A stretch of 64,000 nt of DNA from Ciona intestinalis. Lineage: Eukaryota > Chordata > Ascidiacea > Phlebobranchia > Cionidae. The stretch is from NCBI RefSeq assembly GCF_000224145.3, contig NC_020175.2, forward strand, positions 3,052,381 through 3,116,380, read 5' to 3'. Under the pieces are notes generated by a model. That model ran no database searches. It saw nothing but the letters and a program-made list of their open reading frames with translations, and was not told where the DNA came from. Position numbers and translations under genes: made by a program. Of this stretch, positions 11,101 through 21,718 are shown piece after piece (within the stretch, counting starts at the first letter, position 1; each line of letters opens with the position of its first letter).

Positions 11101-14100
11101 CTGCACATAAAAAAACTGAATGTCACCTACCGCATATTTACATACTTCATGTAAAATGTCATTCAAATTTTGTTTTAAAAAAAAGTTATGTCCATTTTGA
11201 TTGCACACTATGCCTGCAAAAAAAGGTACCATAACCACAAAATCTGTTACACAGATGCCAAGTTATATTACAACTCAGTGGACAGAAGCTGACAAGAATG
11301 TTCGCCGACTGTTGTATGCAATTTGCTTCTGCCATGCTCTGCTGGTAACCAGGCAGTGCTTTGGTTGGCATGGTAACAACAAGTACCATCCCTTAAGAGA
11401 AAGTGTTTTGCGACAAGCCATGACTTACGCACTAGCAGGTAAGTTTATTCTGATGGTAATACAATTTATTTTAGAATAAATATTGTTTTAGTGATAAAAC
11501 TTTAGAAGCATGTTAGACTTGAGGTAGAAGAAGTTTTTTTTTCTAATTTGCTGCTTTTAAAATGCAGAAAAATCGCAAAATGCTGGTATTTCACTTGCGA
11601 AATGTGTTTACGATGACGTTATATTGACTACAGCAGATCAGGTAAGTTGATAAGATATCATACTCGATAAGCAGAAAAAATTTTAATTTTACCAGGTATT
11701 CTTTTCTAATTTAACGAAAACCGAAAGCACCAGCAGAAAATGCTTGTGGCACATATGAATAAACTTTTTAACCCTGGGATACCGTTTTAATACACCAAGT
11801 CATTTTTTACCATCCTATTTTTTCAATGCAGAGATATGTCCACCAGCTATTTGATGATGTTGTTGAGCAAATAGCTTCACAGAAAGGCCAGAAACAGAAA
11901 GCAATTGAAATAAACGGAGTTCAATTCCATATTCCACCATCAGAAACAACTCCAACAGGTGATTTCTTTAAAAAGTTGAAGAATTCTGCATAATTTGAAT
12001 TACCTTTAATTTTAAACAAATATGAAAATATTTTAACCTTTTTTGTATTAATATTTGTTTGTGTACACATTTTTTGGGTCTGCACCGTAAAACAGTGGTA
12101 AACACGCATGCTTCTTGTAGTAAAAGCATCTAAGATTTTAATTTTCTTACAGATTACCCAGCATGGTTAAGTGCTAACCTTCCAGATGACATTGATCTTA
12201 TATCTGCTCTTGCTTTGCCCTCTACTGCCACCACCTGGCAGACCACTCAGAGTGGAGAGAAAATGCTTCTCCAGCTGCAGGATTTGTTTAATGCAGTTCA
12301 ACAGCCTGGTAGGTGTCAATTTTTATTGTGCATCACTGTTTGTAATTCCTGTTTGGTCATCACTGTTTATCTGGATGTATTAGCAGTTGTAGCATCAATG
12401 TTTTTACTGAATGCACTTTTATCTATTTTAATCTACATCACTGCTGAATTTTGCACCATCGAGGAGACTCTTTAAAATTAAGTCCCTGGTTTTAGTCCAA
12501 TTAACCTTAAGTGAGCTGTAACACGGTTAAGTAATAGTTAATATAACATAGTTCCGATTTACGATATGACAGAAACCTTTACAACATGCTCCGACAATGC
12601 GCTGCTTAGAATGAAAGGTCAGACAAGAGATGAATGAATGACAGATGGGTAGGAAGCAGGCAGCGATATAGATATAATAGAATAACACCACACTTGGTCT
12701 GTCATTTTTTCATAGCCCACTCACACAAATAAAAATTTATTGCAAAACCAGCGCCAAACTTGGACCCATAAACTTTGGGCTAGAGGAGGGCATGCTAAAT
12801 ACATTGCCAGGCACCAGATTAAAAACCTGTTTATTCGCTAACAGGCTATGAATCCAATGTTTTATCACCTGGACAAACTCAAGAGCCCAGGGCTGCTCAC
12901 CTGACACTGCAGGGGTTACAAAATGTCATTGACCTTTGCTCTGAGAAGCTCCCACCTTTGCTGAACCTTGGAAGGTCAGACAAGGAAAGGTTACTTGAGT
13001 TCAACTTCCCGTACCACAGAGCATCTGTTCTAAGCTCAGGGAACCCAGAAGTTGTACATATGCCAGAATCAATTGGGTGAGTGACCAGTTGATTTCACTA
13101 AAAGAACAAGAAAATCCATCTTTCTGACTCAGTTTTATTGTTTTTGAAGTTGTTTTGGTATGAATGGTAGAAAGAGGCTTGTACTTTTTTGTAATAAATT
13201 TATCCGATTTTACATTACTTCTTCTGATCTTATTGCATTTAAAAATGGGCCTTGTTCTCTTATTGCATTGAAAAATAGGTGTTTATAGTTTGACTATTTT
13301 CACTCAGATTTGTGCTGTTGCAAGAGTGCATATGGTTCAACCAGTGTGTATGTCATGTAAGACAACAGCTTCATTTACTACGCACCCACCTCTTTGCGAC
13401 TTCTGATTACAAGTTATCCTCACAACTATTGGAGACAGCACAAGCTTTATCTTCAGAGGAAGTTCCCCCATCTTGGTGAGAATAAAAACAATAATAACTT
13501 TATTTTCAGTATTCAAATAGATTTTTTTTTCTTGGCAACACTTTTTACACTTTATTTTTTTAACAGGCAACACTTGAATGAATCACCCAACACACATGTA
13601 TTGTTAACATGGCTTGATGACATCACAAAAAGATACAAGCAGTTCCGATCATGGATTAAAAGTGGGAGCGTGCCTCTTGATGGAAAAACCCCAGTGGTAA
13701 AAAAAATATATATTTTTGAAAAAAATGTATTAAATAATTTCAGTATTGAGTAATTTTTGTAAGTGAAAATTAATATTGACCAAAAGTTAAGCCAGTCTTT
13801 ATTTATTTCCAGGGTAACCTTTCATCTGTATGGCTTGGTGGATTGGTTAATCCAGGTGCTTTGTTGATGGCACTCTGCCAAGAAAAGGCTGTTTTGCATG
13901 ACTCTACACTTGACCAGGTAGAATTTTGTTATAATATTTCCTACCATTATGTTTTTCTGATTTAATTACAAGACTTCTCTGGTTGTCTTATAGTAAACAA
14001 TTTCTAAACCCTAACTTTGTACCTCTTACCAACTAGGCTCCCCATAGACTTTTTCCTTCTTTTATTCTCTAATTCTTCATCATTCACATTATAACCTCAA

Positions 14101-16967
14101 TTCATTATTTTGGGACTCGAATTAGCATCTTTAAACCTGAAAAAAATTTTGTCCACAGAATTGATTCAATAAATTGTTTGTTACATGTTTACATTAACGC
14201 TAAACTGGCAACTGCCAACTATTATCACCATCCTCATACCCCAACACACACTATATTTTCTTTCAACTTAGATACTTGTTTCCTATATAGTTTTATTTAA
14301 AAAAAAATAATGCTGACTCATGTTTCCAGATTCGAGTCTCATGCACATTGTCGCACGATGACGATGCAGCAGAACACGAAGCCGGTATTTCCCTTGAGGG
14401 AGTCTCCCTTCTAAACGGAAAATGGGATTCAGGAAAAGGTATCAATTTTCTATATTCATTTTTTTTAAATGTTACTACCACAAAACATCAGGAAATCGGA
14501 AAAAAATATTAGGTAGTTTATTGACTTAGTTACATCAATTACATCAACCCAGGGAACCTTATCGGTTGCCTAAATGGACAAAACTCACTAACAAGTTAAC
14601 CTTCACAGTGAATAGTATTGGTAAGCAGGCATTAGTAACCTATATAAAACAAAACAGTCATGTTATAACTATCCTTGTTGCACTGCCACTCAAAAAAAAA
14701 ATTAAAACTGTGAAAAAAAATGCAAAATCTTTGTTACAAAGCTATTCAGAAAGTTTATTTTAAAATCTTTCAATATTTTTCCAGAATGTGTTACCAAAGC
14801 CACCAATGATGTCACAATTTCCGCTCTTCCTTCTCTCTTCTTTTATCCCACTCTCATGACATCTGAGGAGGAGGAAGAGAATGTAAAGAAACAAACACAA
14901 GAGAATCTAGTGGAATATCCAGTCTATATGAACTTGGTAATACAAGTCAATTATCTGATTACATTATTTTTGTTTTGGTATCTTTTCAAATCCTTATATT
15001 GACAATAAAATCTAATAAAAACAAGTTAAAAAAGTTTTTCCCGGAAGTAATTAGAAAAAATGGGTTTGAACATTCAAAAATGATTTACATTTCCAATAGG
15101 TTAAGTTTTAGAACAACAAAGTTTGTACAGAAAAACTTCGTTAAAAAGACATTTAATCTTAATTTTACGTTTGAATACTTCAATAAGTAAATACCTCAAA
15201 ATTAAAATAATGTAAATTGTAATTTTTATTTTCCCACAGTCTCGACAATCTTTTGTCTGTTACCTTCCCCTACCATCCGAGAATGTTTCGCGCTTCAGTG
15301 AACTCCATAACGGACTCCCATTATCCACCAATTGTGACATCATACTTCAGACTGGTCCAGACATCACGCAGCGTGATGCTTTCAAATCACGTGCATACCT
15401 GGCCAATAAGAGAAGGGAACAATGGTCACGAGTATCACCTGAAGTGAGTGAGCTCATGTCACGATCAGGAACCAGAATGTCTTCTGCAAAGTACTCAGGT
15501 TCGTATTTTAACAATTTTTTAAAATGTAAAACAAAATTATTGTCTTTTGGTTTAAAAAAATTATCTAATTTTCGCTGATTTATTTCAACCGTATTTAAAA
15601 AACATACTCATGCTATCAAAAGTTTTAACTCAATAGGTTAAAGAAACGAAAAATGATTGCAATCTGTATTTTCAACTTATATTTTCTTTATGGACACTAA
15701 TCTCAACATACAAAGTAACAGTCTATACAATCAAAATAAACCAACTTACAACCCCAGGTCCACGAATGTCGATTGCTTCTCTTCCTCCCAGTATAACTGG
15801 AACAAAACAACCAACCAAACCCACAGATACCAAGTTCGAACCCCAACCCCAACGCTTACTTGAAGAAGGCAGTGTGACATCACAAAGCAACAAATCATTG
15901 TCGAGTCTTGCCTCATCGCACTTGAAGCAACCACAGAAACAAAATCGTAAGTTCTTTAGAAATTTGAAATAATGTATTAGCATAACATTTTTTACTTTTT
16001 TTTATTTTTTGGTTTATTTACTATCCTGTTAGAAAATATTTTTTTTGATTGCAGGGGAGTGCTGTGAGTAAACATTGTGATTTCTAACTGCGAACTATTT
16101 GGGTTATGTAACAATGTCCAAGATTCTACCATCGCTATTTTACATGTTAACATTTTTGGCCTCTATATAATCACTACAAATAAAACTAATATGCATATTG
16201 CATAAAATATTCAATCCTTTCAATACTCGCAATACTCAGCAAGTTTTTTTTTAATTTTACTGAAAACAGCGCCAAATACAGTCTAACCAAACTTGATTAA
16301 ACAGCCAAAGAAACTGGACACCCCCAGCGTACTCTACCAAATGGACACGTCACCCACTCGGTAAATATTGCATTACAACAGCTATTAAACATTAATTAAA
16401 CTTTTCTTCTTTATTTAGAAACCTGAAAATCAGGACAATGGCTCTTTGGTCCCACCCACTGGTGAAGAGGACCAAGAAAATGAGCCAGAGGTAAAGAATA
16501 AAATTTGTTGGAAAAATAAAAATTAGTGGATTTTTTTTTCTATTTTTCACCTTGACCTGCTTTTTACAGATGGAGAGAGAAGGCAGTTTGTTGCAGACAA
16601 TCCTAAACGATGAACAGCCTTCAGATGATGACAGGTAAAATTTCTTAGATTGTCTTAATACCACTTATAAATGCCATAGTGGGGCAAATTTAAAACTTGT
16701 AAGGTAGGTGTATACAATAACTTCACTTGTCTCTTCGATTACGGTAGTGGAGATTTAAAAATATTTTAAACGAAAATACAGGATATAGCGACAAAAAATA
16801 CAGTTGTTAAAACATGGTTACAGTTAAAAACATATTTACATTTAGTTGTAAATATGTTTAGTTTTTTTTTTATATTTACTTTATACACCCTTTTATTAGC
16901 TTATCAGTTTTTATTTAAATTTTTATCTTTCAGGTCATTTGCTACACCAGAAGGGTCAGTTAACTGA
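2158..16967 (+). CDS. DNHD1: DNHD1-like dynein heavy chain, 3' part (late AAA5 to C-terminus)
   Basis: Thirty-one exons joined by GT-AG introns, all phase-compatible, give about 1,526 codons ending in TGA at 16965-16967. In order they encode late AAA5, an acidic disordered insertion, AAA6, the C-terminal dynein domain and a Ser/Pro/Glu-rich tail. The first visible exon starts in phase 0, matching the phase at which the 5' part of the same gene stops at 53205. Dynein landmarks include RPPLLLDPYLAGADW (late AAA5), WALINGLHLAP and HFQVWMTSRPHQSLP (AAA6), and WLGGLVNPGALLMAL (C-terminal domain). Choosing DNHD1 rather than an axonemal DNAH rests on the dead AAA1 site in the 5' part, the long insertions and the overall divergence; no search was run. 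Two poly(A) signals follow at 17226 and 17243. Exon coordinates are given with the domain entries. Confidence 0.82.
2793..2838 (-). repeat. SINE tail fragment
   Basis: GAATG-repeat tail followed by the conserved 3' end of the window's tRNA-headed SINE in reverse orientation (TTACTTTATCCTCGCGTGGCC). Only about 45 bases remain. Confidence 0.75.
3490..3665 (+). repeat. SINE, 3' half
   Basis: Carries the SINE body (AACATACATGGTAACTCGTAAG) and the ATTCAT-type tail. The tRNA-like head is missing. It lies about 40 bases before the dynein exon at 3707. Confidence 0.8.
5117..6865 (+). other. DNHD1: Dynein exons: acidic low-complexity insertion between AAA5 and AAA6
   Basis: Exons 5117-5342, 5745-5816 and 6643-6865. 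After a short ordered start (VPLPYFTHLFDTAV) the sequence becomes very Glu/Asp-rich, then Lys/Arg-rich (AAKRKASLRLGSARKMIKK), then Ser/Pro/Glu-rich, before returning to ordered helix near VQEIVEILTKRIFASVYG. Standard axonemal and cytoplasmic dyneins have no comparable insertion here. It is probably disordered and could be a regulatory or docking segment (inference). A 50-N gap at 6053-6102 lies in the intron between the last two exons; phases still agree, so no exon need be missing. Confidence 0.75.
5441..5481 (+). other. Intronic hairpin
   Basis: TTTGACAGCTTAGTTAA (5441-5457) pairs with TTAACCAAGCTGTCAAA (5465-5481), giving a 17-bp stem with one mismatched position and a 7-base loop. Weaker pairing may extend outward (GATCTT near 5425 with AGATC near 5483), but with a large bulge. 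It lies in the intron after the exon ending at 5342. Function unknown. Confidence 0.55.
8821..8987 (+). repeat. SINE, head-truncated
   Basis: Begins at the GCTCCAACCCAGTGGTCACT block and runs to the ATTCATTC tail. The tRNA-like head is absent. Located in the intron after the exon ending at 8708. Confidence 0.85.
9148..9371. repeat. Tandem repeat, about 76 bp x 3, abutting a splice acceptor
   Basis: Three diverged units of the pattern AAAATGAAAACAT..TTAA..TATAAAACTTAATTTTT..TTTGTTGTTTA. The last unit ends in CATTCAG, which is the acceptor of the exon starting at 9372. Confidence 0.75.
9946..10724. other. Long AT-rich dynein intron, no gene seen
   Basis: A 779-base intron between AAA6 exons. 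No repeat family, exon or RNA gene was recognised. Confidence 0.5.
10909..11082 (+). repeat. SINE, head-truncated
   Basis: Starts at ATTGTGGGCGTATGTGTCC and runs through the body to a degraded TTACATTACG tail. It lies in the intron before the exon at 11255. Confidence 0.8.
11255..14936 (+). other. DNHD1: Dynein exons: post-AAA6 and C-terminal domain
   Basis: Exons 11255-11438, 11568-11641, 11832-11958, 12153-12308, 12845-13076, 13308-13475, 13567-13696, 13813-13917, 14330-14438 and 14785-14936. The start (RRLLYAICFCHALLVTRQ) matches the 'LL..LCFFHAV..ERR.FG..GWN' block. Then come DDVILTTADQ and YVHQLFDDVV (the 'GGRVTD..D.R.L...L..Y' equivalents), and later WLDDITKRYKQFRSW and SSVWLGGLVNPGALLMAL, equivalent to 'VWLGGLFNP.AFLTA..Q' of the C-terminal domain. 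The length is near that of other heavy chains, so the C-terminal domain looks complete. Confidence 0.8.
15240..16967 (+). other. DNHD1: Dynein exons: C-terminal end and low-complexity tail
   Basis: Exons 15240-15498, 15758-15946, 16305-16360, 16419-16490, 16570-16634 and 16934-16967. The first finishes the conserved fold (SRQSFVCYLPLPSEN). The rest is Ser/Gln/Glu/Pro-rich with no known fold, and dyneins usually end before this point. The 56-base exon at 16305-16360 is inferred from phase: without it, joining the exon ending at 15946 to the one at 16419 gives an immediate stop, while including it keeps the frame open. The stop is TGA at 16965-16967. Confidence 0.7.
16715..16870 (+). repeat. 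Unclassified interspersed repeat, copy 1
   Basis: Shares a ~150-base pattern with 27768-27935: ATAACTT..TTTGTCTCT.CGATTAC, GTAG.G.AGATTTA.AAAT and CAGGATATAGCGACAAAA. Both copies lie in dynein introns. No coding capacity. Confidence 0.65.
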
Positions 16968-17225
16968 TAGAAGATATATCCTCTTTTTTTTCAACTGCTC
17001 CAAGCAGTTTAAACCAAGATCTAAATTTACCTATAAGTTTGAATTACCTGTATTTTACTTATCAGGAATCGTGTTTTTTTAATTCATTTTGTTTTTCACT
17101 GTAGTTAAATTTACCTGGTTTGCTTTGCCTTAGTTTTTTGAACGGTTTGTTTTATTTTCACTGTGCTTTTATAGAGTGTTTAGTTGCATTTGAATTATGA
17201 ATTGTAGCTTTGAGAATCACTATTT

Positions 17226-17248
17226 AATAAATATTGAATTAAAATAAA
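17226..17248 (+). terminator. Poly(A) signals of the dynein gene
   Basis: Two AATAAA hexamers, at 17226-17231 and 17243-17248, lie about 260 bases after the stop codon at 16967. This is the expected place for cleavage and polyadenylation of the long transcript. Confidence 0.65.
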
Positions 17249-17816
17249 AGCTTGAGTGGTTTATATATATATCTGTAACAAACACAGACATTTTTAATAG
17301 TATTATTATGACGGAAAATTGGAGAAAATAGTTTCAAATTGTGACAACCCATTAGTGACCACTTGGTTGAAGCAATGACAGTTATCATCCAATCAGCAGT
17401 TATCATCCAATCCTGTACTGTTCAGTCATGATGCAAGCACCAATACCACAAACCACCAAAAAGGGTTAATGGCTCTATGTAGCCTATTTTTTAACTCATT
17501 TCAAATTTATATCATAGTAATCATAAAAAAACAACAAATACTAAACCATTTACTATAAGCCTGTATATAAAAGTTTTTATGAAGTAACTTTACATGTATT
17601 GGTTTATCTGATATCATGATGCTAAATTTGCAATTCTTAACTTGAGCGGGGTATATAAATGTTTTGTAATCCAGAGTGCAGGTTGTATTGATTTACGAGT
17701 ATCTGTTCCGAGAGTAACATATATCTTGTGGGGGTGTAAAAGTATTATGTACAGTTTAAAACAGCACATATCTTGTATTGCGATCACTCAGTGTAAGTGT
17801 AAGGTAATTATTCAAG
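17249..17816. other. Intergenic region between dynein and intelectin-like genes
   Basis: AT-rich. It contains a short reversed SINE remnant (about 17341-17380, CCCATTAGTGACCAC) and a short duplicated phrase (CAGTTATCATCCAATC near 17388-17412). The promoter of the gene starting at 17817 should be here, but no clear core motif was recognised. A TTATTCAAG just before the ATG could be a spliced-leader trans-splice site (inference; trans-splicing is known in Ciona). Confidence 0.4.
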
Positions 17817-18476
17817 ATGGATATTGATTATCGGAACCAAAACCCAGTGCCTAATGAAGGGTTTTATGAACAAGATATTCACTACAGCCCAAGGGAAAAT
17901 TATGAAGAAATGACAATACCGAACAAAGTGGTGAAAGCAGGTAAATAAAATTGTAAAAATTCTTATAATTTTTTTCTTATAAAAACTGTTATTCCCATGT
18001 AATGAACAATTATATTTAGGTAGTGGAGTGAAAAACAATGGTAAAAATCTTTCACCAAAGTTTTGGAAACTCCTAACAGGTCTCGTGTTTTTGTTGGTTC
18101 TCACTGTGGCTACTGTTGGGATTTATTACATTGCTGTAGGTTCATTTTAACTAACTTTTACTAACATATAGTAGCTTTATTTTATCTTGTAAATTGTGTA
18201 TAATCAGTAGCAGCATTTTACACTTAAAAAAACTACTTTAAAAAAATGTTTTTGTTTTATTGTGCAGAACTCGAATGCAAGCAAGCCAGGTAAGCTTTGA
18301 AATTTTTTGACGTTTAATTTGTTTATAACACAAGTTTTTGTTAATCATTAGTAGAGTCTTGCCCATCACCAAAATCAGCTGCCATTGCTACATCATGTTT
18401 GAACTTGAAAAACTCAGCAGTCTCCAGTGATGGCTATTACTTTATACAACCCACAGGAAGTGATACTTCTTTCAAG
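17817..18476 (+). CDS. Intelectin-like type II membrane protein, 5' part
   Basis: Exons 17817-17940, 18020-18135, 18268-18289 and 18352-18476, all phase-compatible (about 129 codons). The predicted N-terminus is a polar, Tyr/Asn/Glu-rich cytoplasmic segment (MDIDYRNQNPVPNEGFYEQD) with no signal peptide. A single membrane segment follows (LLTGLVFLLVLTVATVGIYY), preceded by basic residues, giving type II topology. After a short stalk comes a Cys-containing block (SCLNLKNSAV, then DGYYFIQPTGS) that resembles the start of the fibrinogen-like region of intelectins (SCKEIK...DGLYFL). The next exons are not on this contig; they match 53676-56358. A second copy of the last exon sits at 19466-19566. 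Intelectins bind microbial glycans; a membrane-anchored form would display the lectin on the cell surface (inference). Confidence 0.7.
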
Positions 18477-18614
18477 GTTTTAATTAACTGACACAATCCA
18501 AACATTCCACCAATAACTTTAGTATTAATTTCATACTCTTAAAATATTAATAAATCATTAAATTGGCCATAAAAAATATAATCTGTTAGTATAACATTTA
18601 TTGTTAAGTGTCAG

Positions 18615-18824
18615 TAGTTGAATGAATGAATTAAACTAACTTTATCCTCGCGTGGCCGAGAAACTATTTTATTTGATGTGTGAATTTTTTTGGGGGGGAG
18701 GAGTTATAGGCTGATAATTTGGACAACCCATTAGTTACCACTGGGTTGGAGCAATTTGCGTTAAGTGTCTTGCCCAAGACACATACACCCACAATGGTAG
18801 CAGCGACGAGCTTGACCCATACCT
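18615..18824 (-). repeat. SINE, cut by assembly gap
   Basis: Reverse-orientation SINE with GAATGAATGAAT tail, TATCCTCGCGTGGCC and the CCATTAG.TACCACTGGGTTGGAGCAATT block. Its head runs into the N gap. It lies in the intelectin-like intron exactly where the scaffold jumps. Confidence 0.85.
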
Positions 18825-19209
18825 NNNNNNNNNNNNNNNNNNNNNNNNNNNNNNNNNNNNNNNNNNNNNNNNNNNNNNNNNNNNNNNNNNNNNNNNNNNN
18901 NNNNNNNNNNNNNNNNNNNNNNNNNNNNNNNNNNNNNNNNNNNNNNNNNNNNNNNNNNNNNNNNNNNNNNNNNNNNNNNNNNNNNNNNNNNNNNNNNNNN
19001 NNNNNNNNNNNNNNNNNNNNNNNNNNNNNNNNNNNNNNNNNNNNNNNNNNNNNNNNNNNNNNNNNNNNNNNNNNNNNNNNNNNNNNNNNNNNNNNNNNNN
19101 NNNNNNNNNNNNNNNNNNNNNNNNNNNNNNNNNNNNNNNNNNNNNNNNNNNNNNNNNNNNNNNNNNNNNNNNNNNNNNNNNNNNNNNNNNNNNNNNNNNN
19201 NNNNNNNNN
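18825..19209. other. Assembly gap (385 N)
   Basis: An N run separating the intelectin-like 5' exons from a contig that repeats the 3' end of the same gene. Confidence 0.99.
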
Positions 19210-19465
19210 TTAATATCCCGAACCATTTCTCTACCCTTTGGTGTGTCCTTGGCCAAAACATTGAACGCCAATTGCTTCGACCCGGTCGCTTAAAAATTGC
19301 CTAAAAATAATCACTCACAAAGTTACAGATACCGTAACTTGAAACAAGTTAAAAGTGGCATGAGATGAAACAATTCCCCCCGTTTTATAATGACTATCAT
19401 TTCCCTACGGGAAAGTATAAAACAGTTTCATTTGTTTATTTTTGTTCATTTGTTTTCATTCACAG

Positions 19466-19566
19466 ATTGGAACGGATTAGTAACCAGCCCAGATTACCAT
19501 ACCAGTAATAACCTTGCCCATTCAACTAAAGACATTGAATCCACCATCATGATTTTCTATCGTTGA
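19466..19566 (+). CDS. Intelectin-like gene, terminal exon, redundant copy
   Basis: Encodes the same end as 56258-56358 (DWNGLVTSPDYH through to MIFYR, stop) behind the same acceptor. Intelectins end in LLFYR, preceded by the DW.G block. It is probably the other allele of the same exon rather than a separate gene. Confidence 0.75.
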
Positions 19567-20430
19567 CAGTTGTCGTTGCTAAATATATATTTTAAGGTGG
19601 GGTAAGATGTGACGCTTAAGCACATACTGCCCAATATTTAAAAAATTTAAATCCCTCAAAACTACAATGTGGGCTTAAGTGGGACACCAAGTAGAAAAGT
19701 TTGTATTAATATTACTCTGCATTGTGTAATGTAACGAATTTAACTAGCTATGCTAGTTTTTACCACAGAAATTTTGAAGATACAATTTTAAAATATTTTT
19801 GTGCTTATTGTATCCCGAATTAGGCTAATTTAAGCCACATTGACCCCTGTATATTTTTTATCATGGACATATCTCACTTTTCCTCACAAAACTAAAACGA
19901 ATTTTATTAGACAAAATCAAACTGTACGAAATATTTCAGTTTATTTTATTAAACTAGATACTGGATTGATTATTCAAACTCGCAAACTAGAAATTTTTTG
20001 CAGTTTTAATATAATTCTGCGAATATTCAAAATATGCATTTATTTGTTATGTTTTTTTAATCGTCTTTGTTGCCACATTGTTAGACCGTGGGAATACTGT
20101 CGAGTATTACTGTAATATTTGTTCCTGCCTCATTAAATAGGTTCCTGTAAAAGAAGATTTAAAAATACATCCCAACTTGCCCCGTGTCCCAACATAACCC
20201 CTTATTATATTTCAATTTTTGGGTTTCTTACATTTTATTGTTAGATTGAATTAAAACTAAAAATTAATGTGTTTTTTTATTAACATATTTATGTTAGTAA
20301 TAATTCATATATTCTAATCAATTACTGTAAATAATGATTGTATAAATTTGATCTCTACACTTTTAACATGAGCGCCAATAAAAAACAGGTCACATGTTAT
20401 ATAGACATATAAAAAAACTGACATATACTA

Positions 20431-20606
20431 GGACGGAAAAAGATGGGACACCTTTTCCTTCTATACTCTTGTCCCATTTAGTAGTAAACACAGAATTAAC
20501 AAACCGTATCCTCACGACTCATATAGACCGTTATTAATTGTTTAAAACACGAACAGGATATTATGTGCTTAAGGTTTTCCATCTTCCCCCAGAGTATAGT
20601 GGGGTG
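20431..20606. repeat. MITE copy
   Basis: Starts with the diverged terminus GGACGGAAAAAGATGGGACACC and ends with CCATCTTCCCCC. The interior carries the family signature (ACGACTCATATAGACCGTTATTAATTGTTTAAAACACGA). A second copy begins next to it (about 20597) and is cut by the gap. The allelic counterparts are at 57193-57685. Confidence 0.8.
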
Positions 20607-20671
20607 GAGAAGATGGGACACTTTGTCAGACGCGACTCTTTTTTAATTTTCTTTTTACGGATCCCCATTTA

Positions 20672-21171
20672 NNNNNNNNNNNNNNNNNNNNNNNNNNNNN
20701 NNNNNNNNNNNNNNNNNNNNNNNNNNNNNNNNNNNNNNNNNNNNNNNNNNNNNNNNNNNNNNNNNNNNNNNNNNNNNNNNNNNNNNNNNNNNNNNNNNNN
20801 NNNNNNNNNNNNNNNNNNNNNNNNNNNNNNNNNNNNNNNNNNNNNNNNNNNNNNNNNNNNNNNNNNNNNNNNNNNNNNNNNNNNNNNNNNNNNNNNNNNN
20901 NNNNNNNNNNNNNNNNNNNNNNNNNNNNNNNNNNNNNNNNNNNNNNNNNNNNNNNNNNNNNNNNNNNNNNNNNNNNNNNNNNNNNNNNNNNNNNNNNNNN
21001 NNNNNNNNNNNNNNNNNNNNNNNNNNNNNNNNNNNNNNNNNNNNNNNNNNNNNNNNNNNNNNNNNNNNNNNNNNNNNNNNNNNNNNNNNNNNNNNNNNNN
21101 NNNNNNNNNNNNNNNNNNNNNNNNNNNNNNNNNNNNNNNNNNNNNNNNNNNNNNNNNNNNNNNNNNNNNNN
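20672..21171. other. Assembly gap (500 N)
   Basis: A 500-base gap immediately left of the contig carrying the dynein 5' part. The missing N-terminal exons of that gene belong to its left, so they may lie in this gap or on another scaffold piece. Confidence 0.99.
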
Positions 21172-21314
21172 AAAAAATGAAAAAATCCCCCAAAAATAAT
21201 CACCTACAGAGTAACATACATGGTAACTGGTAAGCTGACATGAGGTGTATGGTGAACACCCGTGTTATAACGACTGTCGTTTTCCGGCCATGCAAGGATA
21301 AAGTAAGTTACATA
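21172..21314 (+). repeat. SINE, 3' half
   Basis: Contig starts inside a SINE: AATAATCACCTACA.AGTAACATACATGG through GGATAAAGTAAGTTACAT. Confidence 0.85.
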
Positions 21315-21329
21315 CTACTAATACTAGTA

Positions 21330-21645
21330 CAGTGCTTCTCAACCACCGTCCGCGTCAACTTTTCTACTAGTCCGCCAAATATATTACAATTTTATATCTC
21401 AATCGCAAAATGCAAGATGCTGAAGTCTTGTCCATTGATTAAAGAAATAAAACAACAAATTTTAAACTAATTTAGTACTTCGCTAGTTCCATAATTTGTA
21501 GCACTGTGACGTAACATAGAATTCATGGTCTACTTTGGACTTTATTGTACGTAATTATATTTTGGGTTGATTTTTGAAGGCCACTGGTCTGCAAATTTGT
21601 TTCCATATTTTACCGGTCGCAAGCTAAAAAGGTTGAGAAACACCG
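21330..21645. mobile_element. Non-autonomous hAT-like DNA element
   Basis: Termini CAGTGCTTCTCAACC (21330) and GGTTGAGAAACACCG (ending 21645) are imperfect inverted repeats of the type common in hAT elements (CAG.G.TTCTCAACC). The 316-base interior has no coding capacity. Target-site duplications are not clear. Confidence 0.65.
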
Positions 21646-21718
21646 GTTTCGTAAGTGTAAAGTAAAACTTTTCGTTTTTTGTTTTTACCAATGTTAAATT
21701 TTTATTTTTTTTTCACAG

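Larger units (their letters stand above)
19210..20671. repeat. Segmental duplicate of 55998-57451 (probable second haplotype)
   Basis: About 1.46 kb nearly identical to 55998-57451. Differences are scattered substitutions, a ~30-base deletion/insertion near 19880 (missing from the other copy near 56670) and an 18-base tandem gain near 57240. It includes the terminal exon of the intelectin-like gene, its 3' flank and a MITE, and ends at the 500-N gap. Divergence of one to a few percent with indels fits allelic copies in the highly polymorphic Ciona genome. Confidence 0.88.

Noticed and set aside
19840-20115. 91-residue open frame, also seen near 56632-56823
   Set aside because: The two copies differ by an internal deletion and the sequence is 3' flank of the intelectin-like gene; no coding signature.
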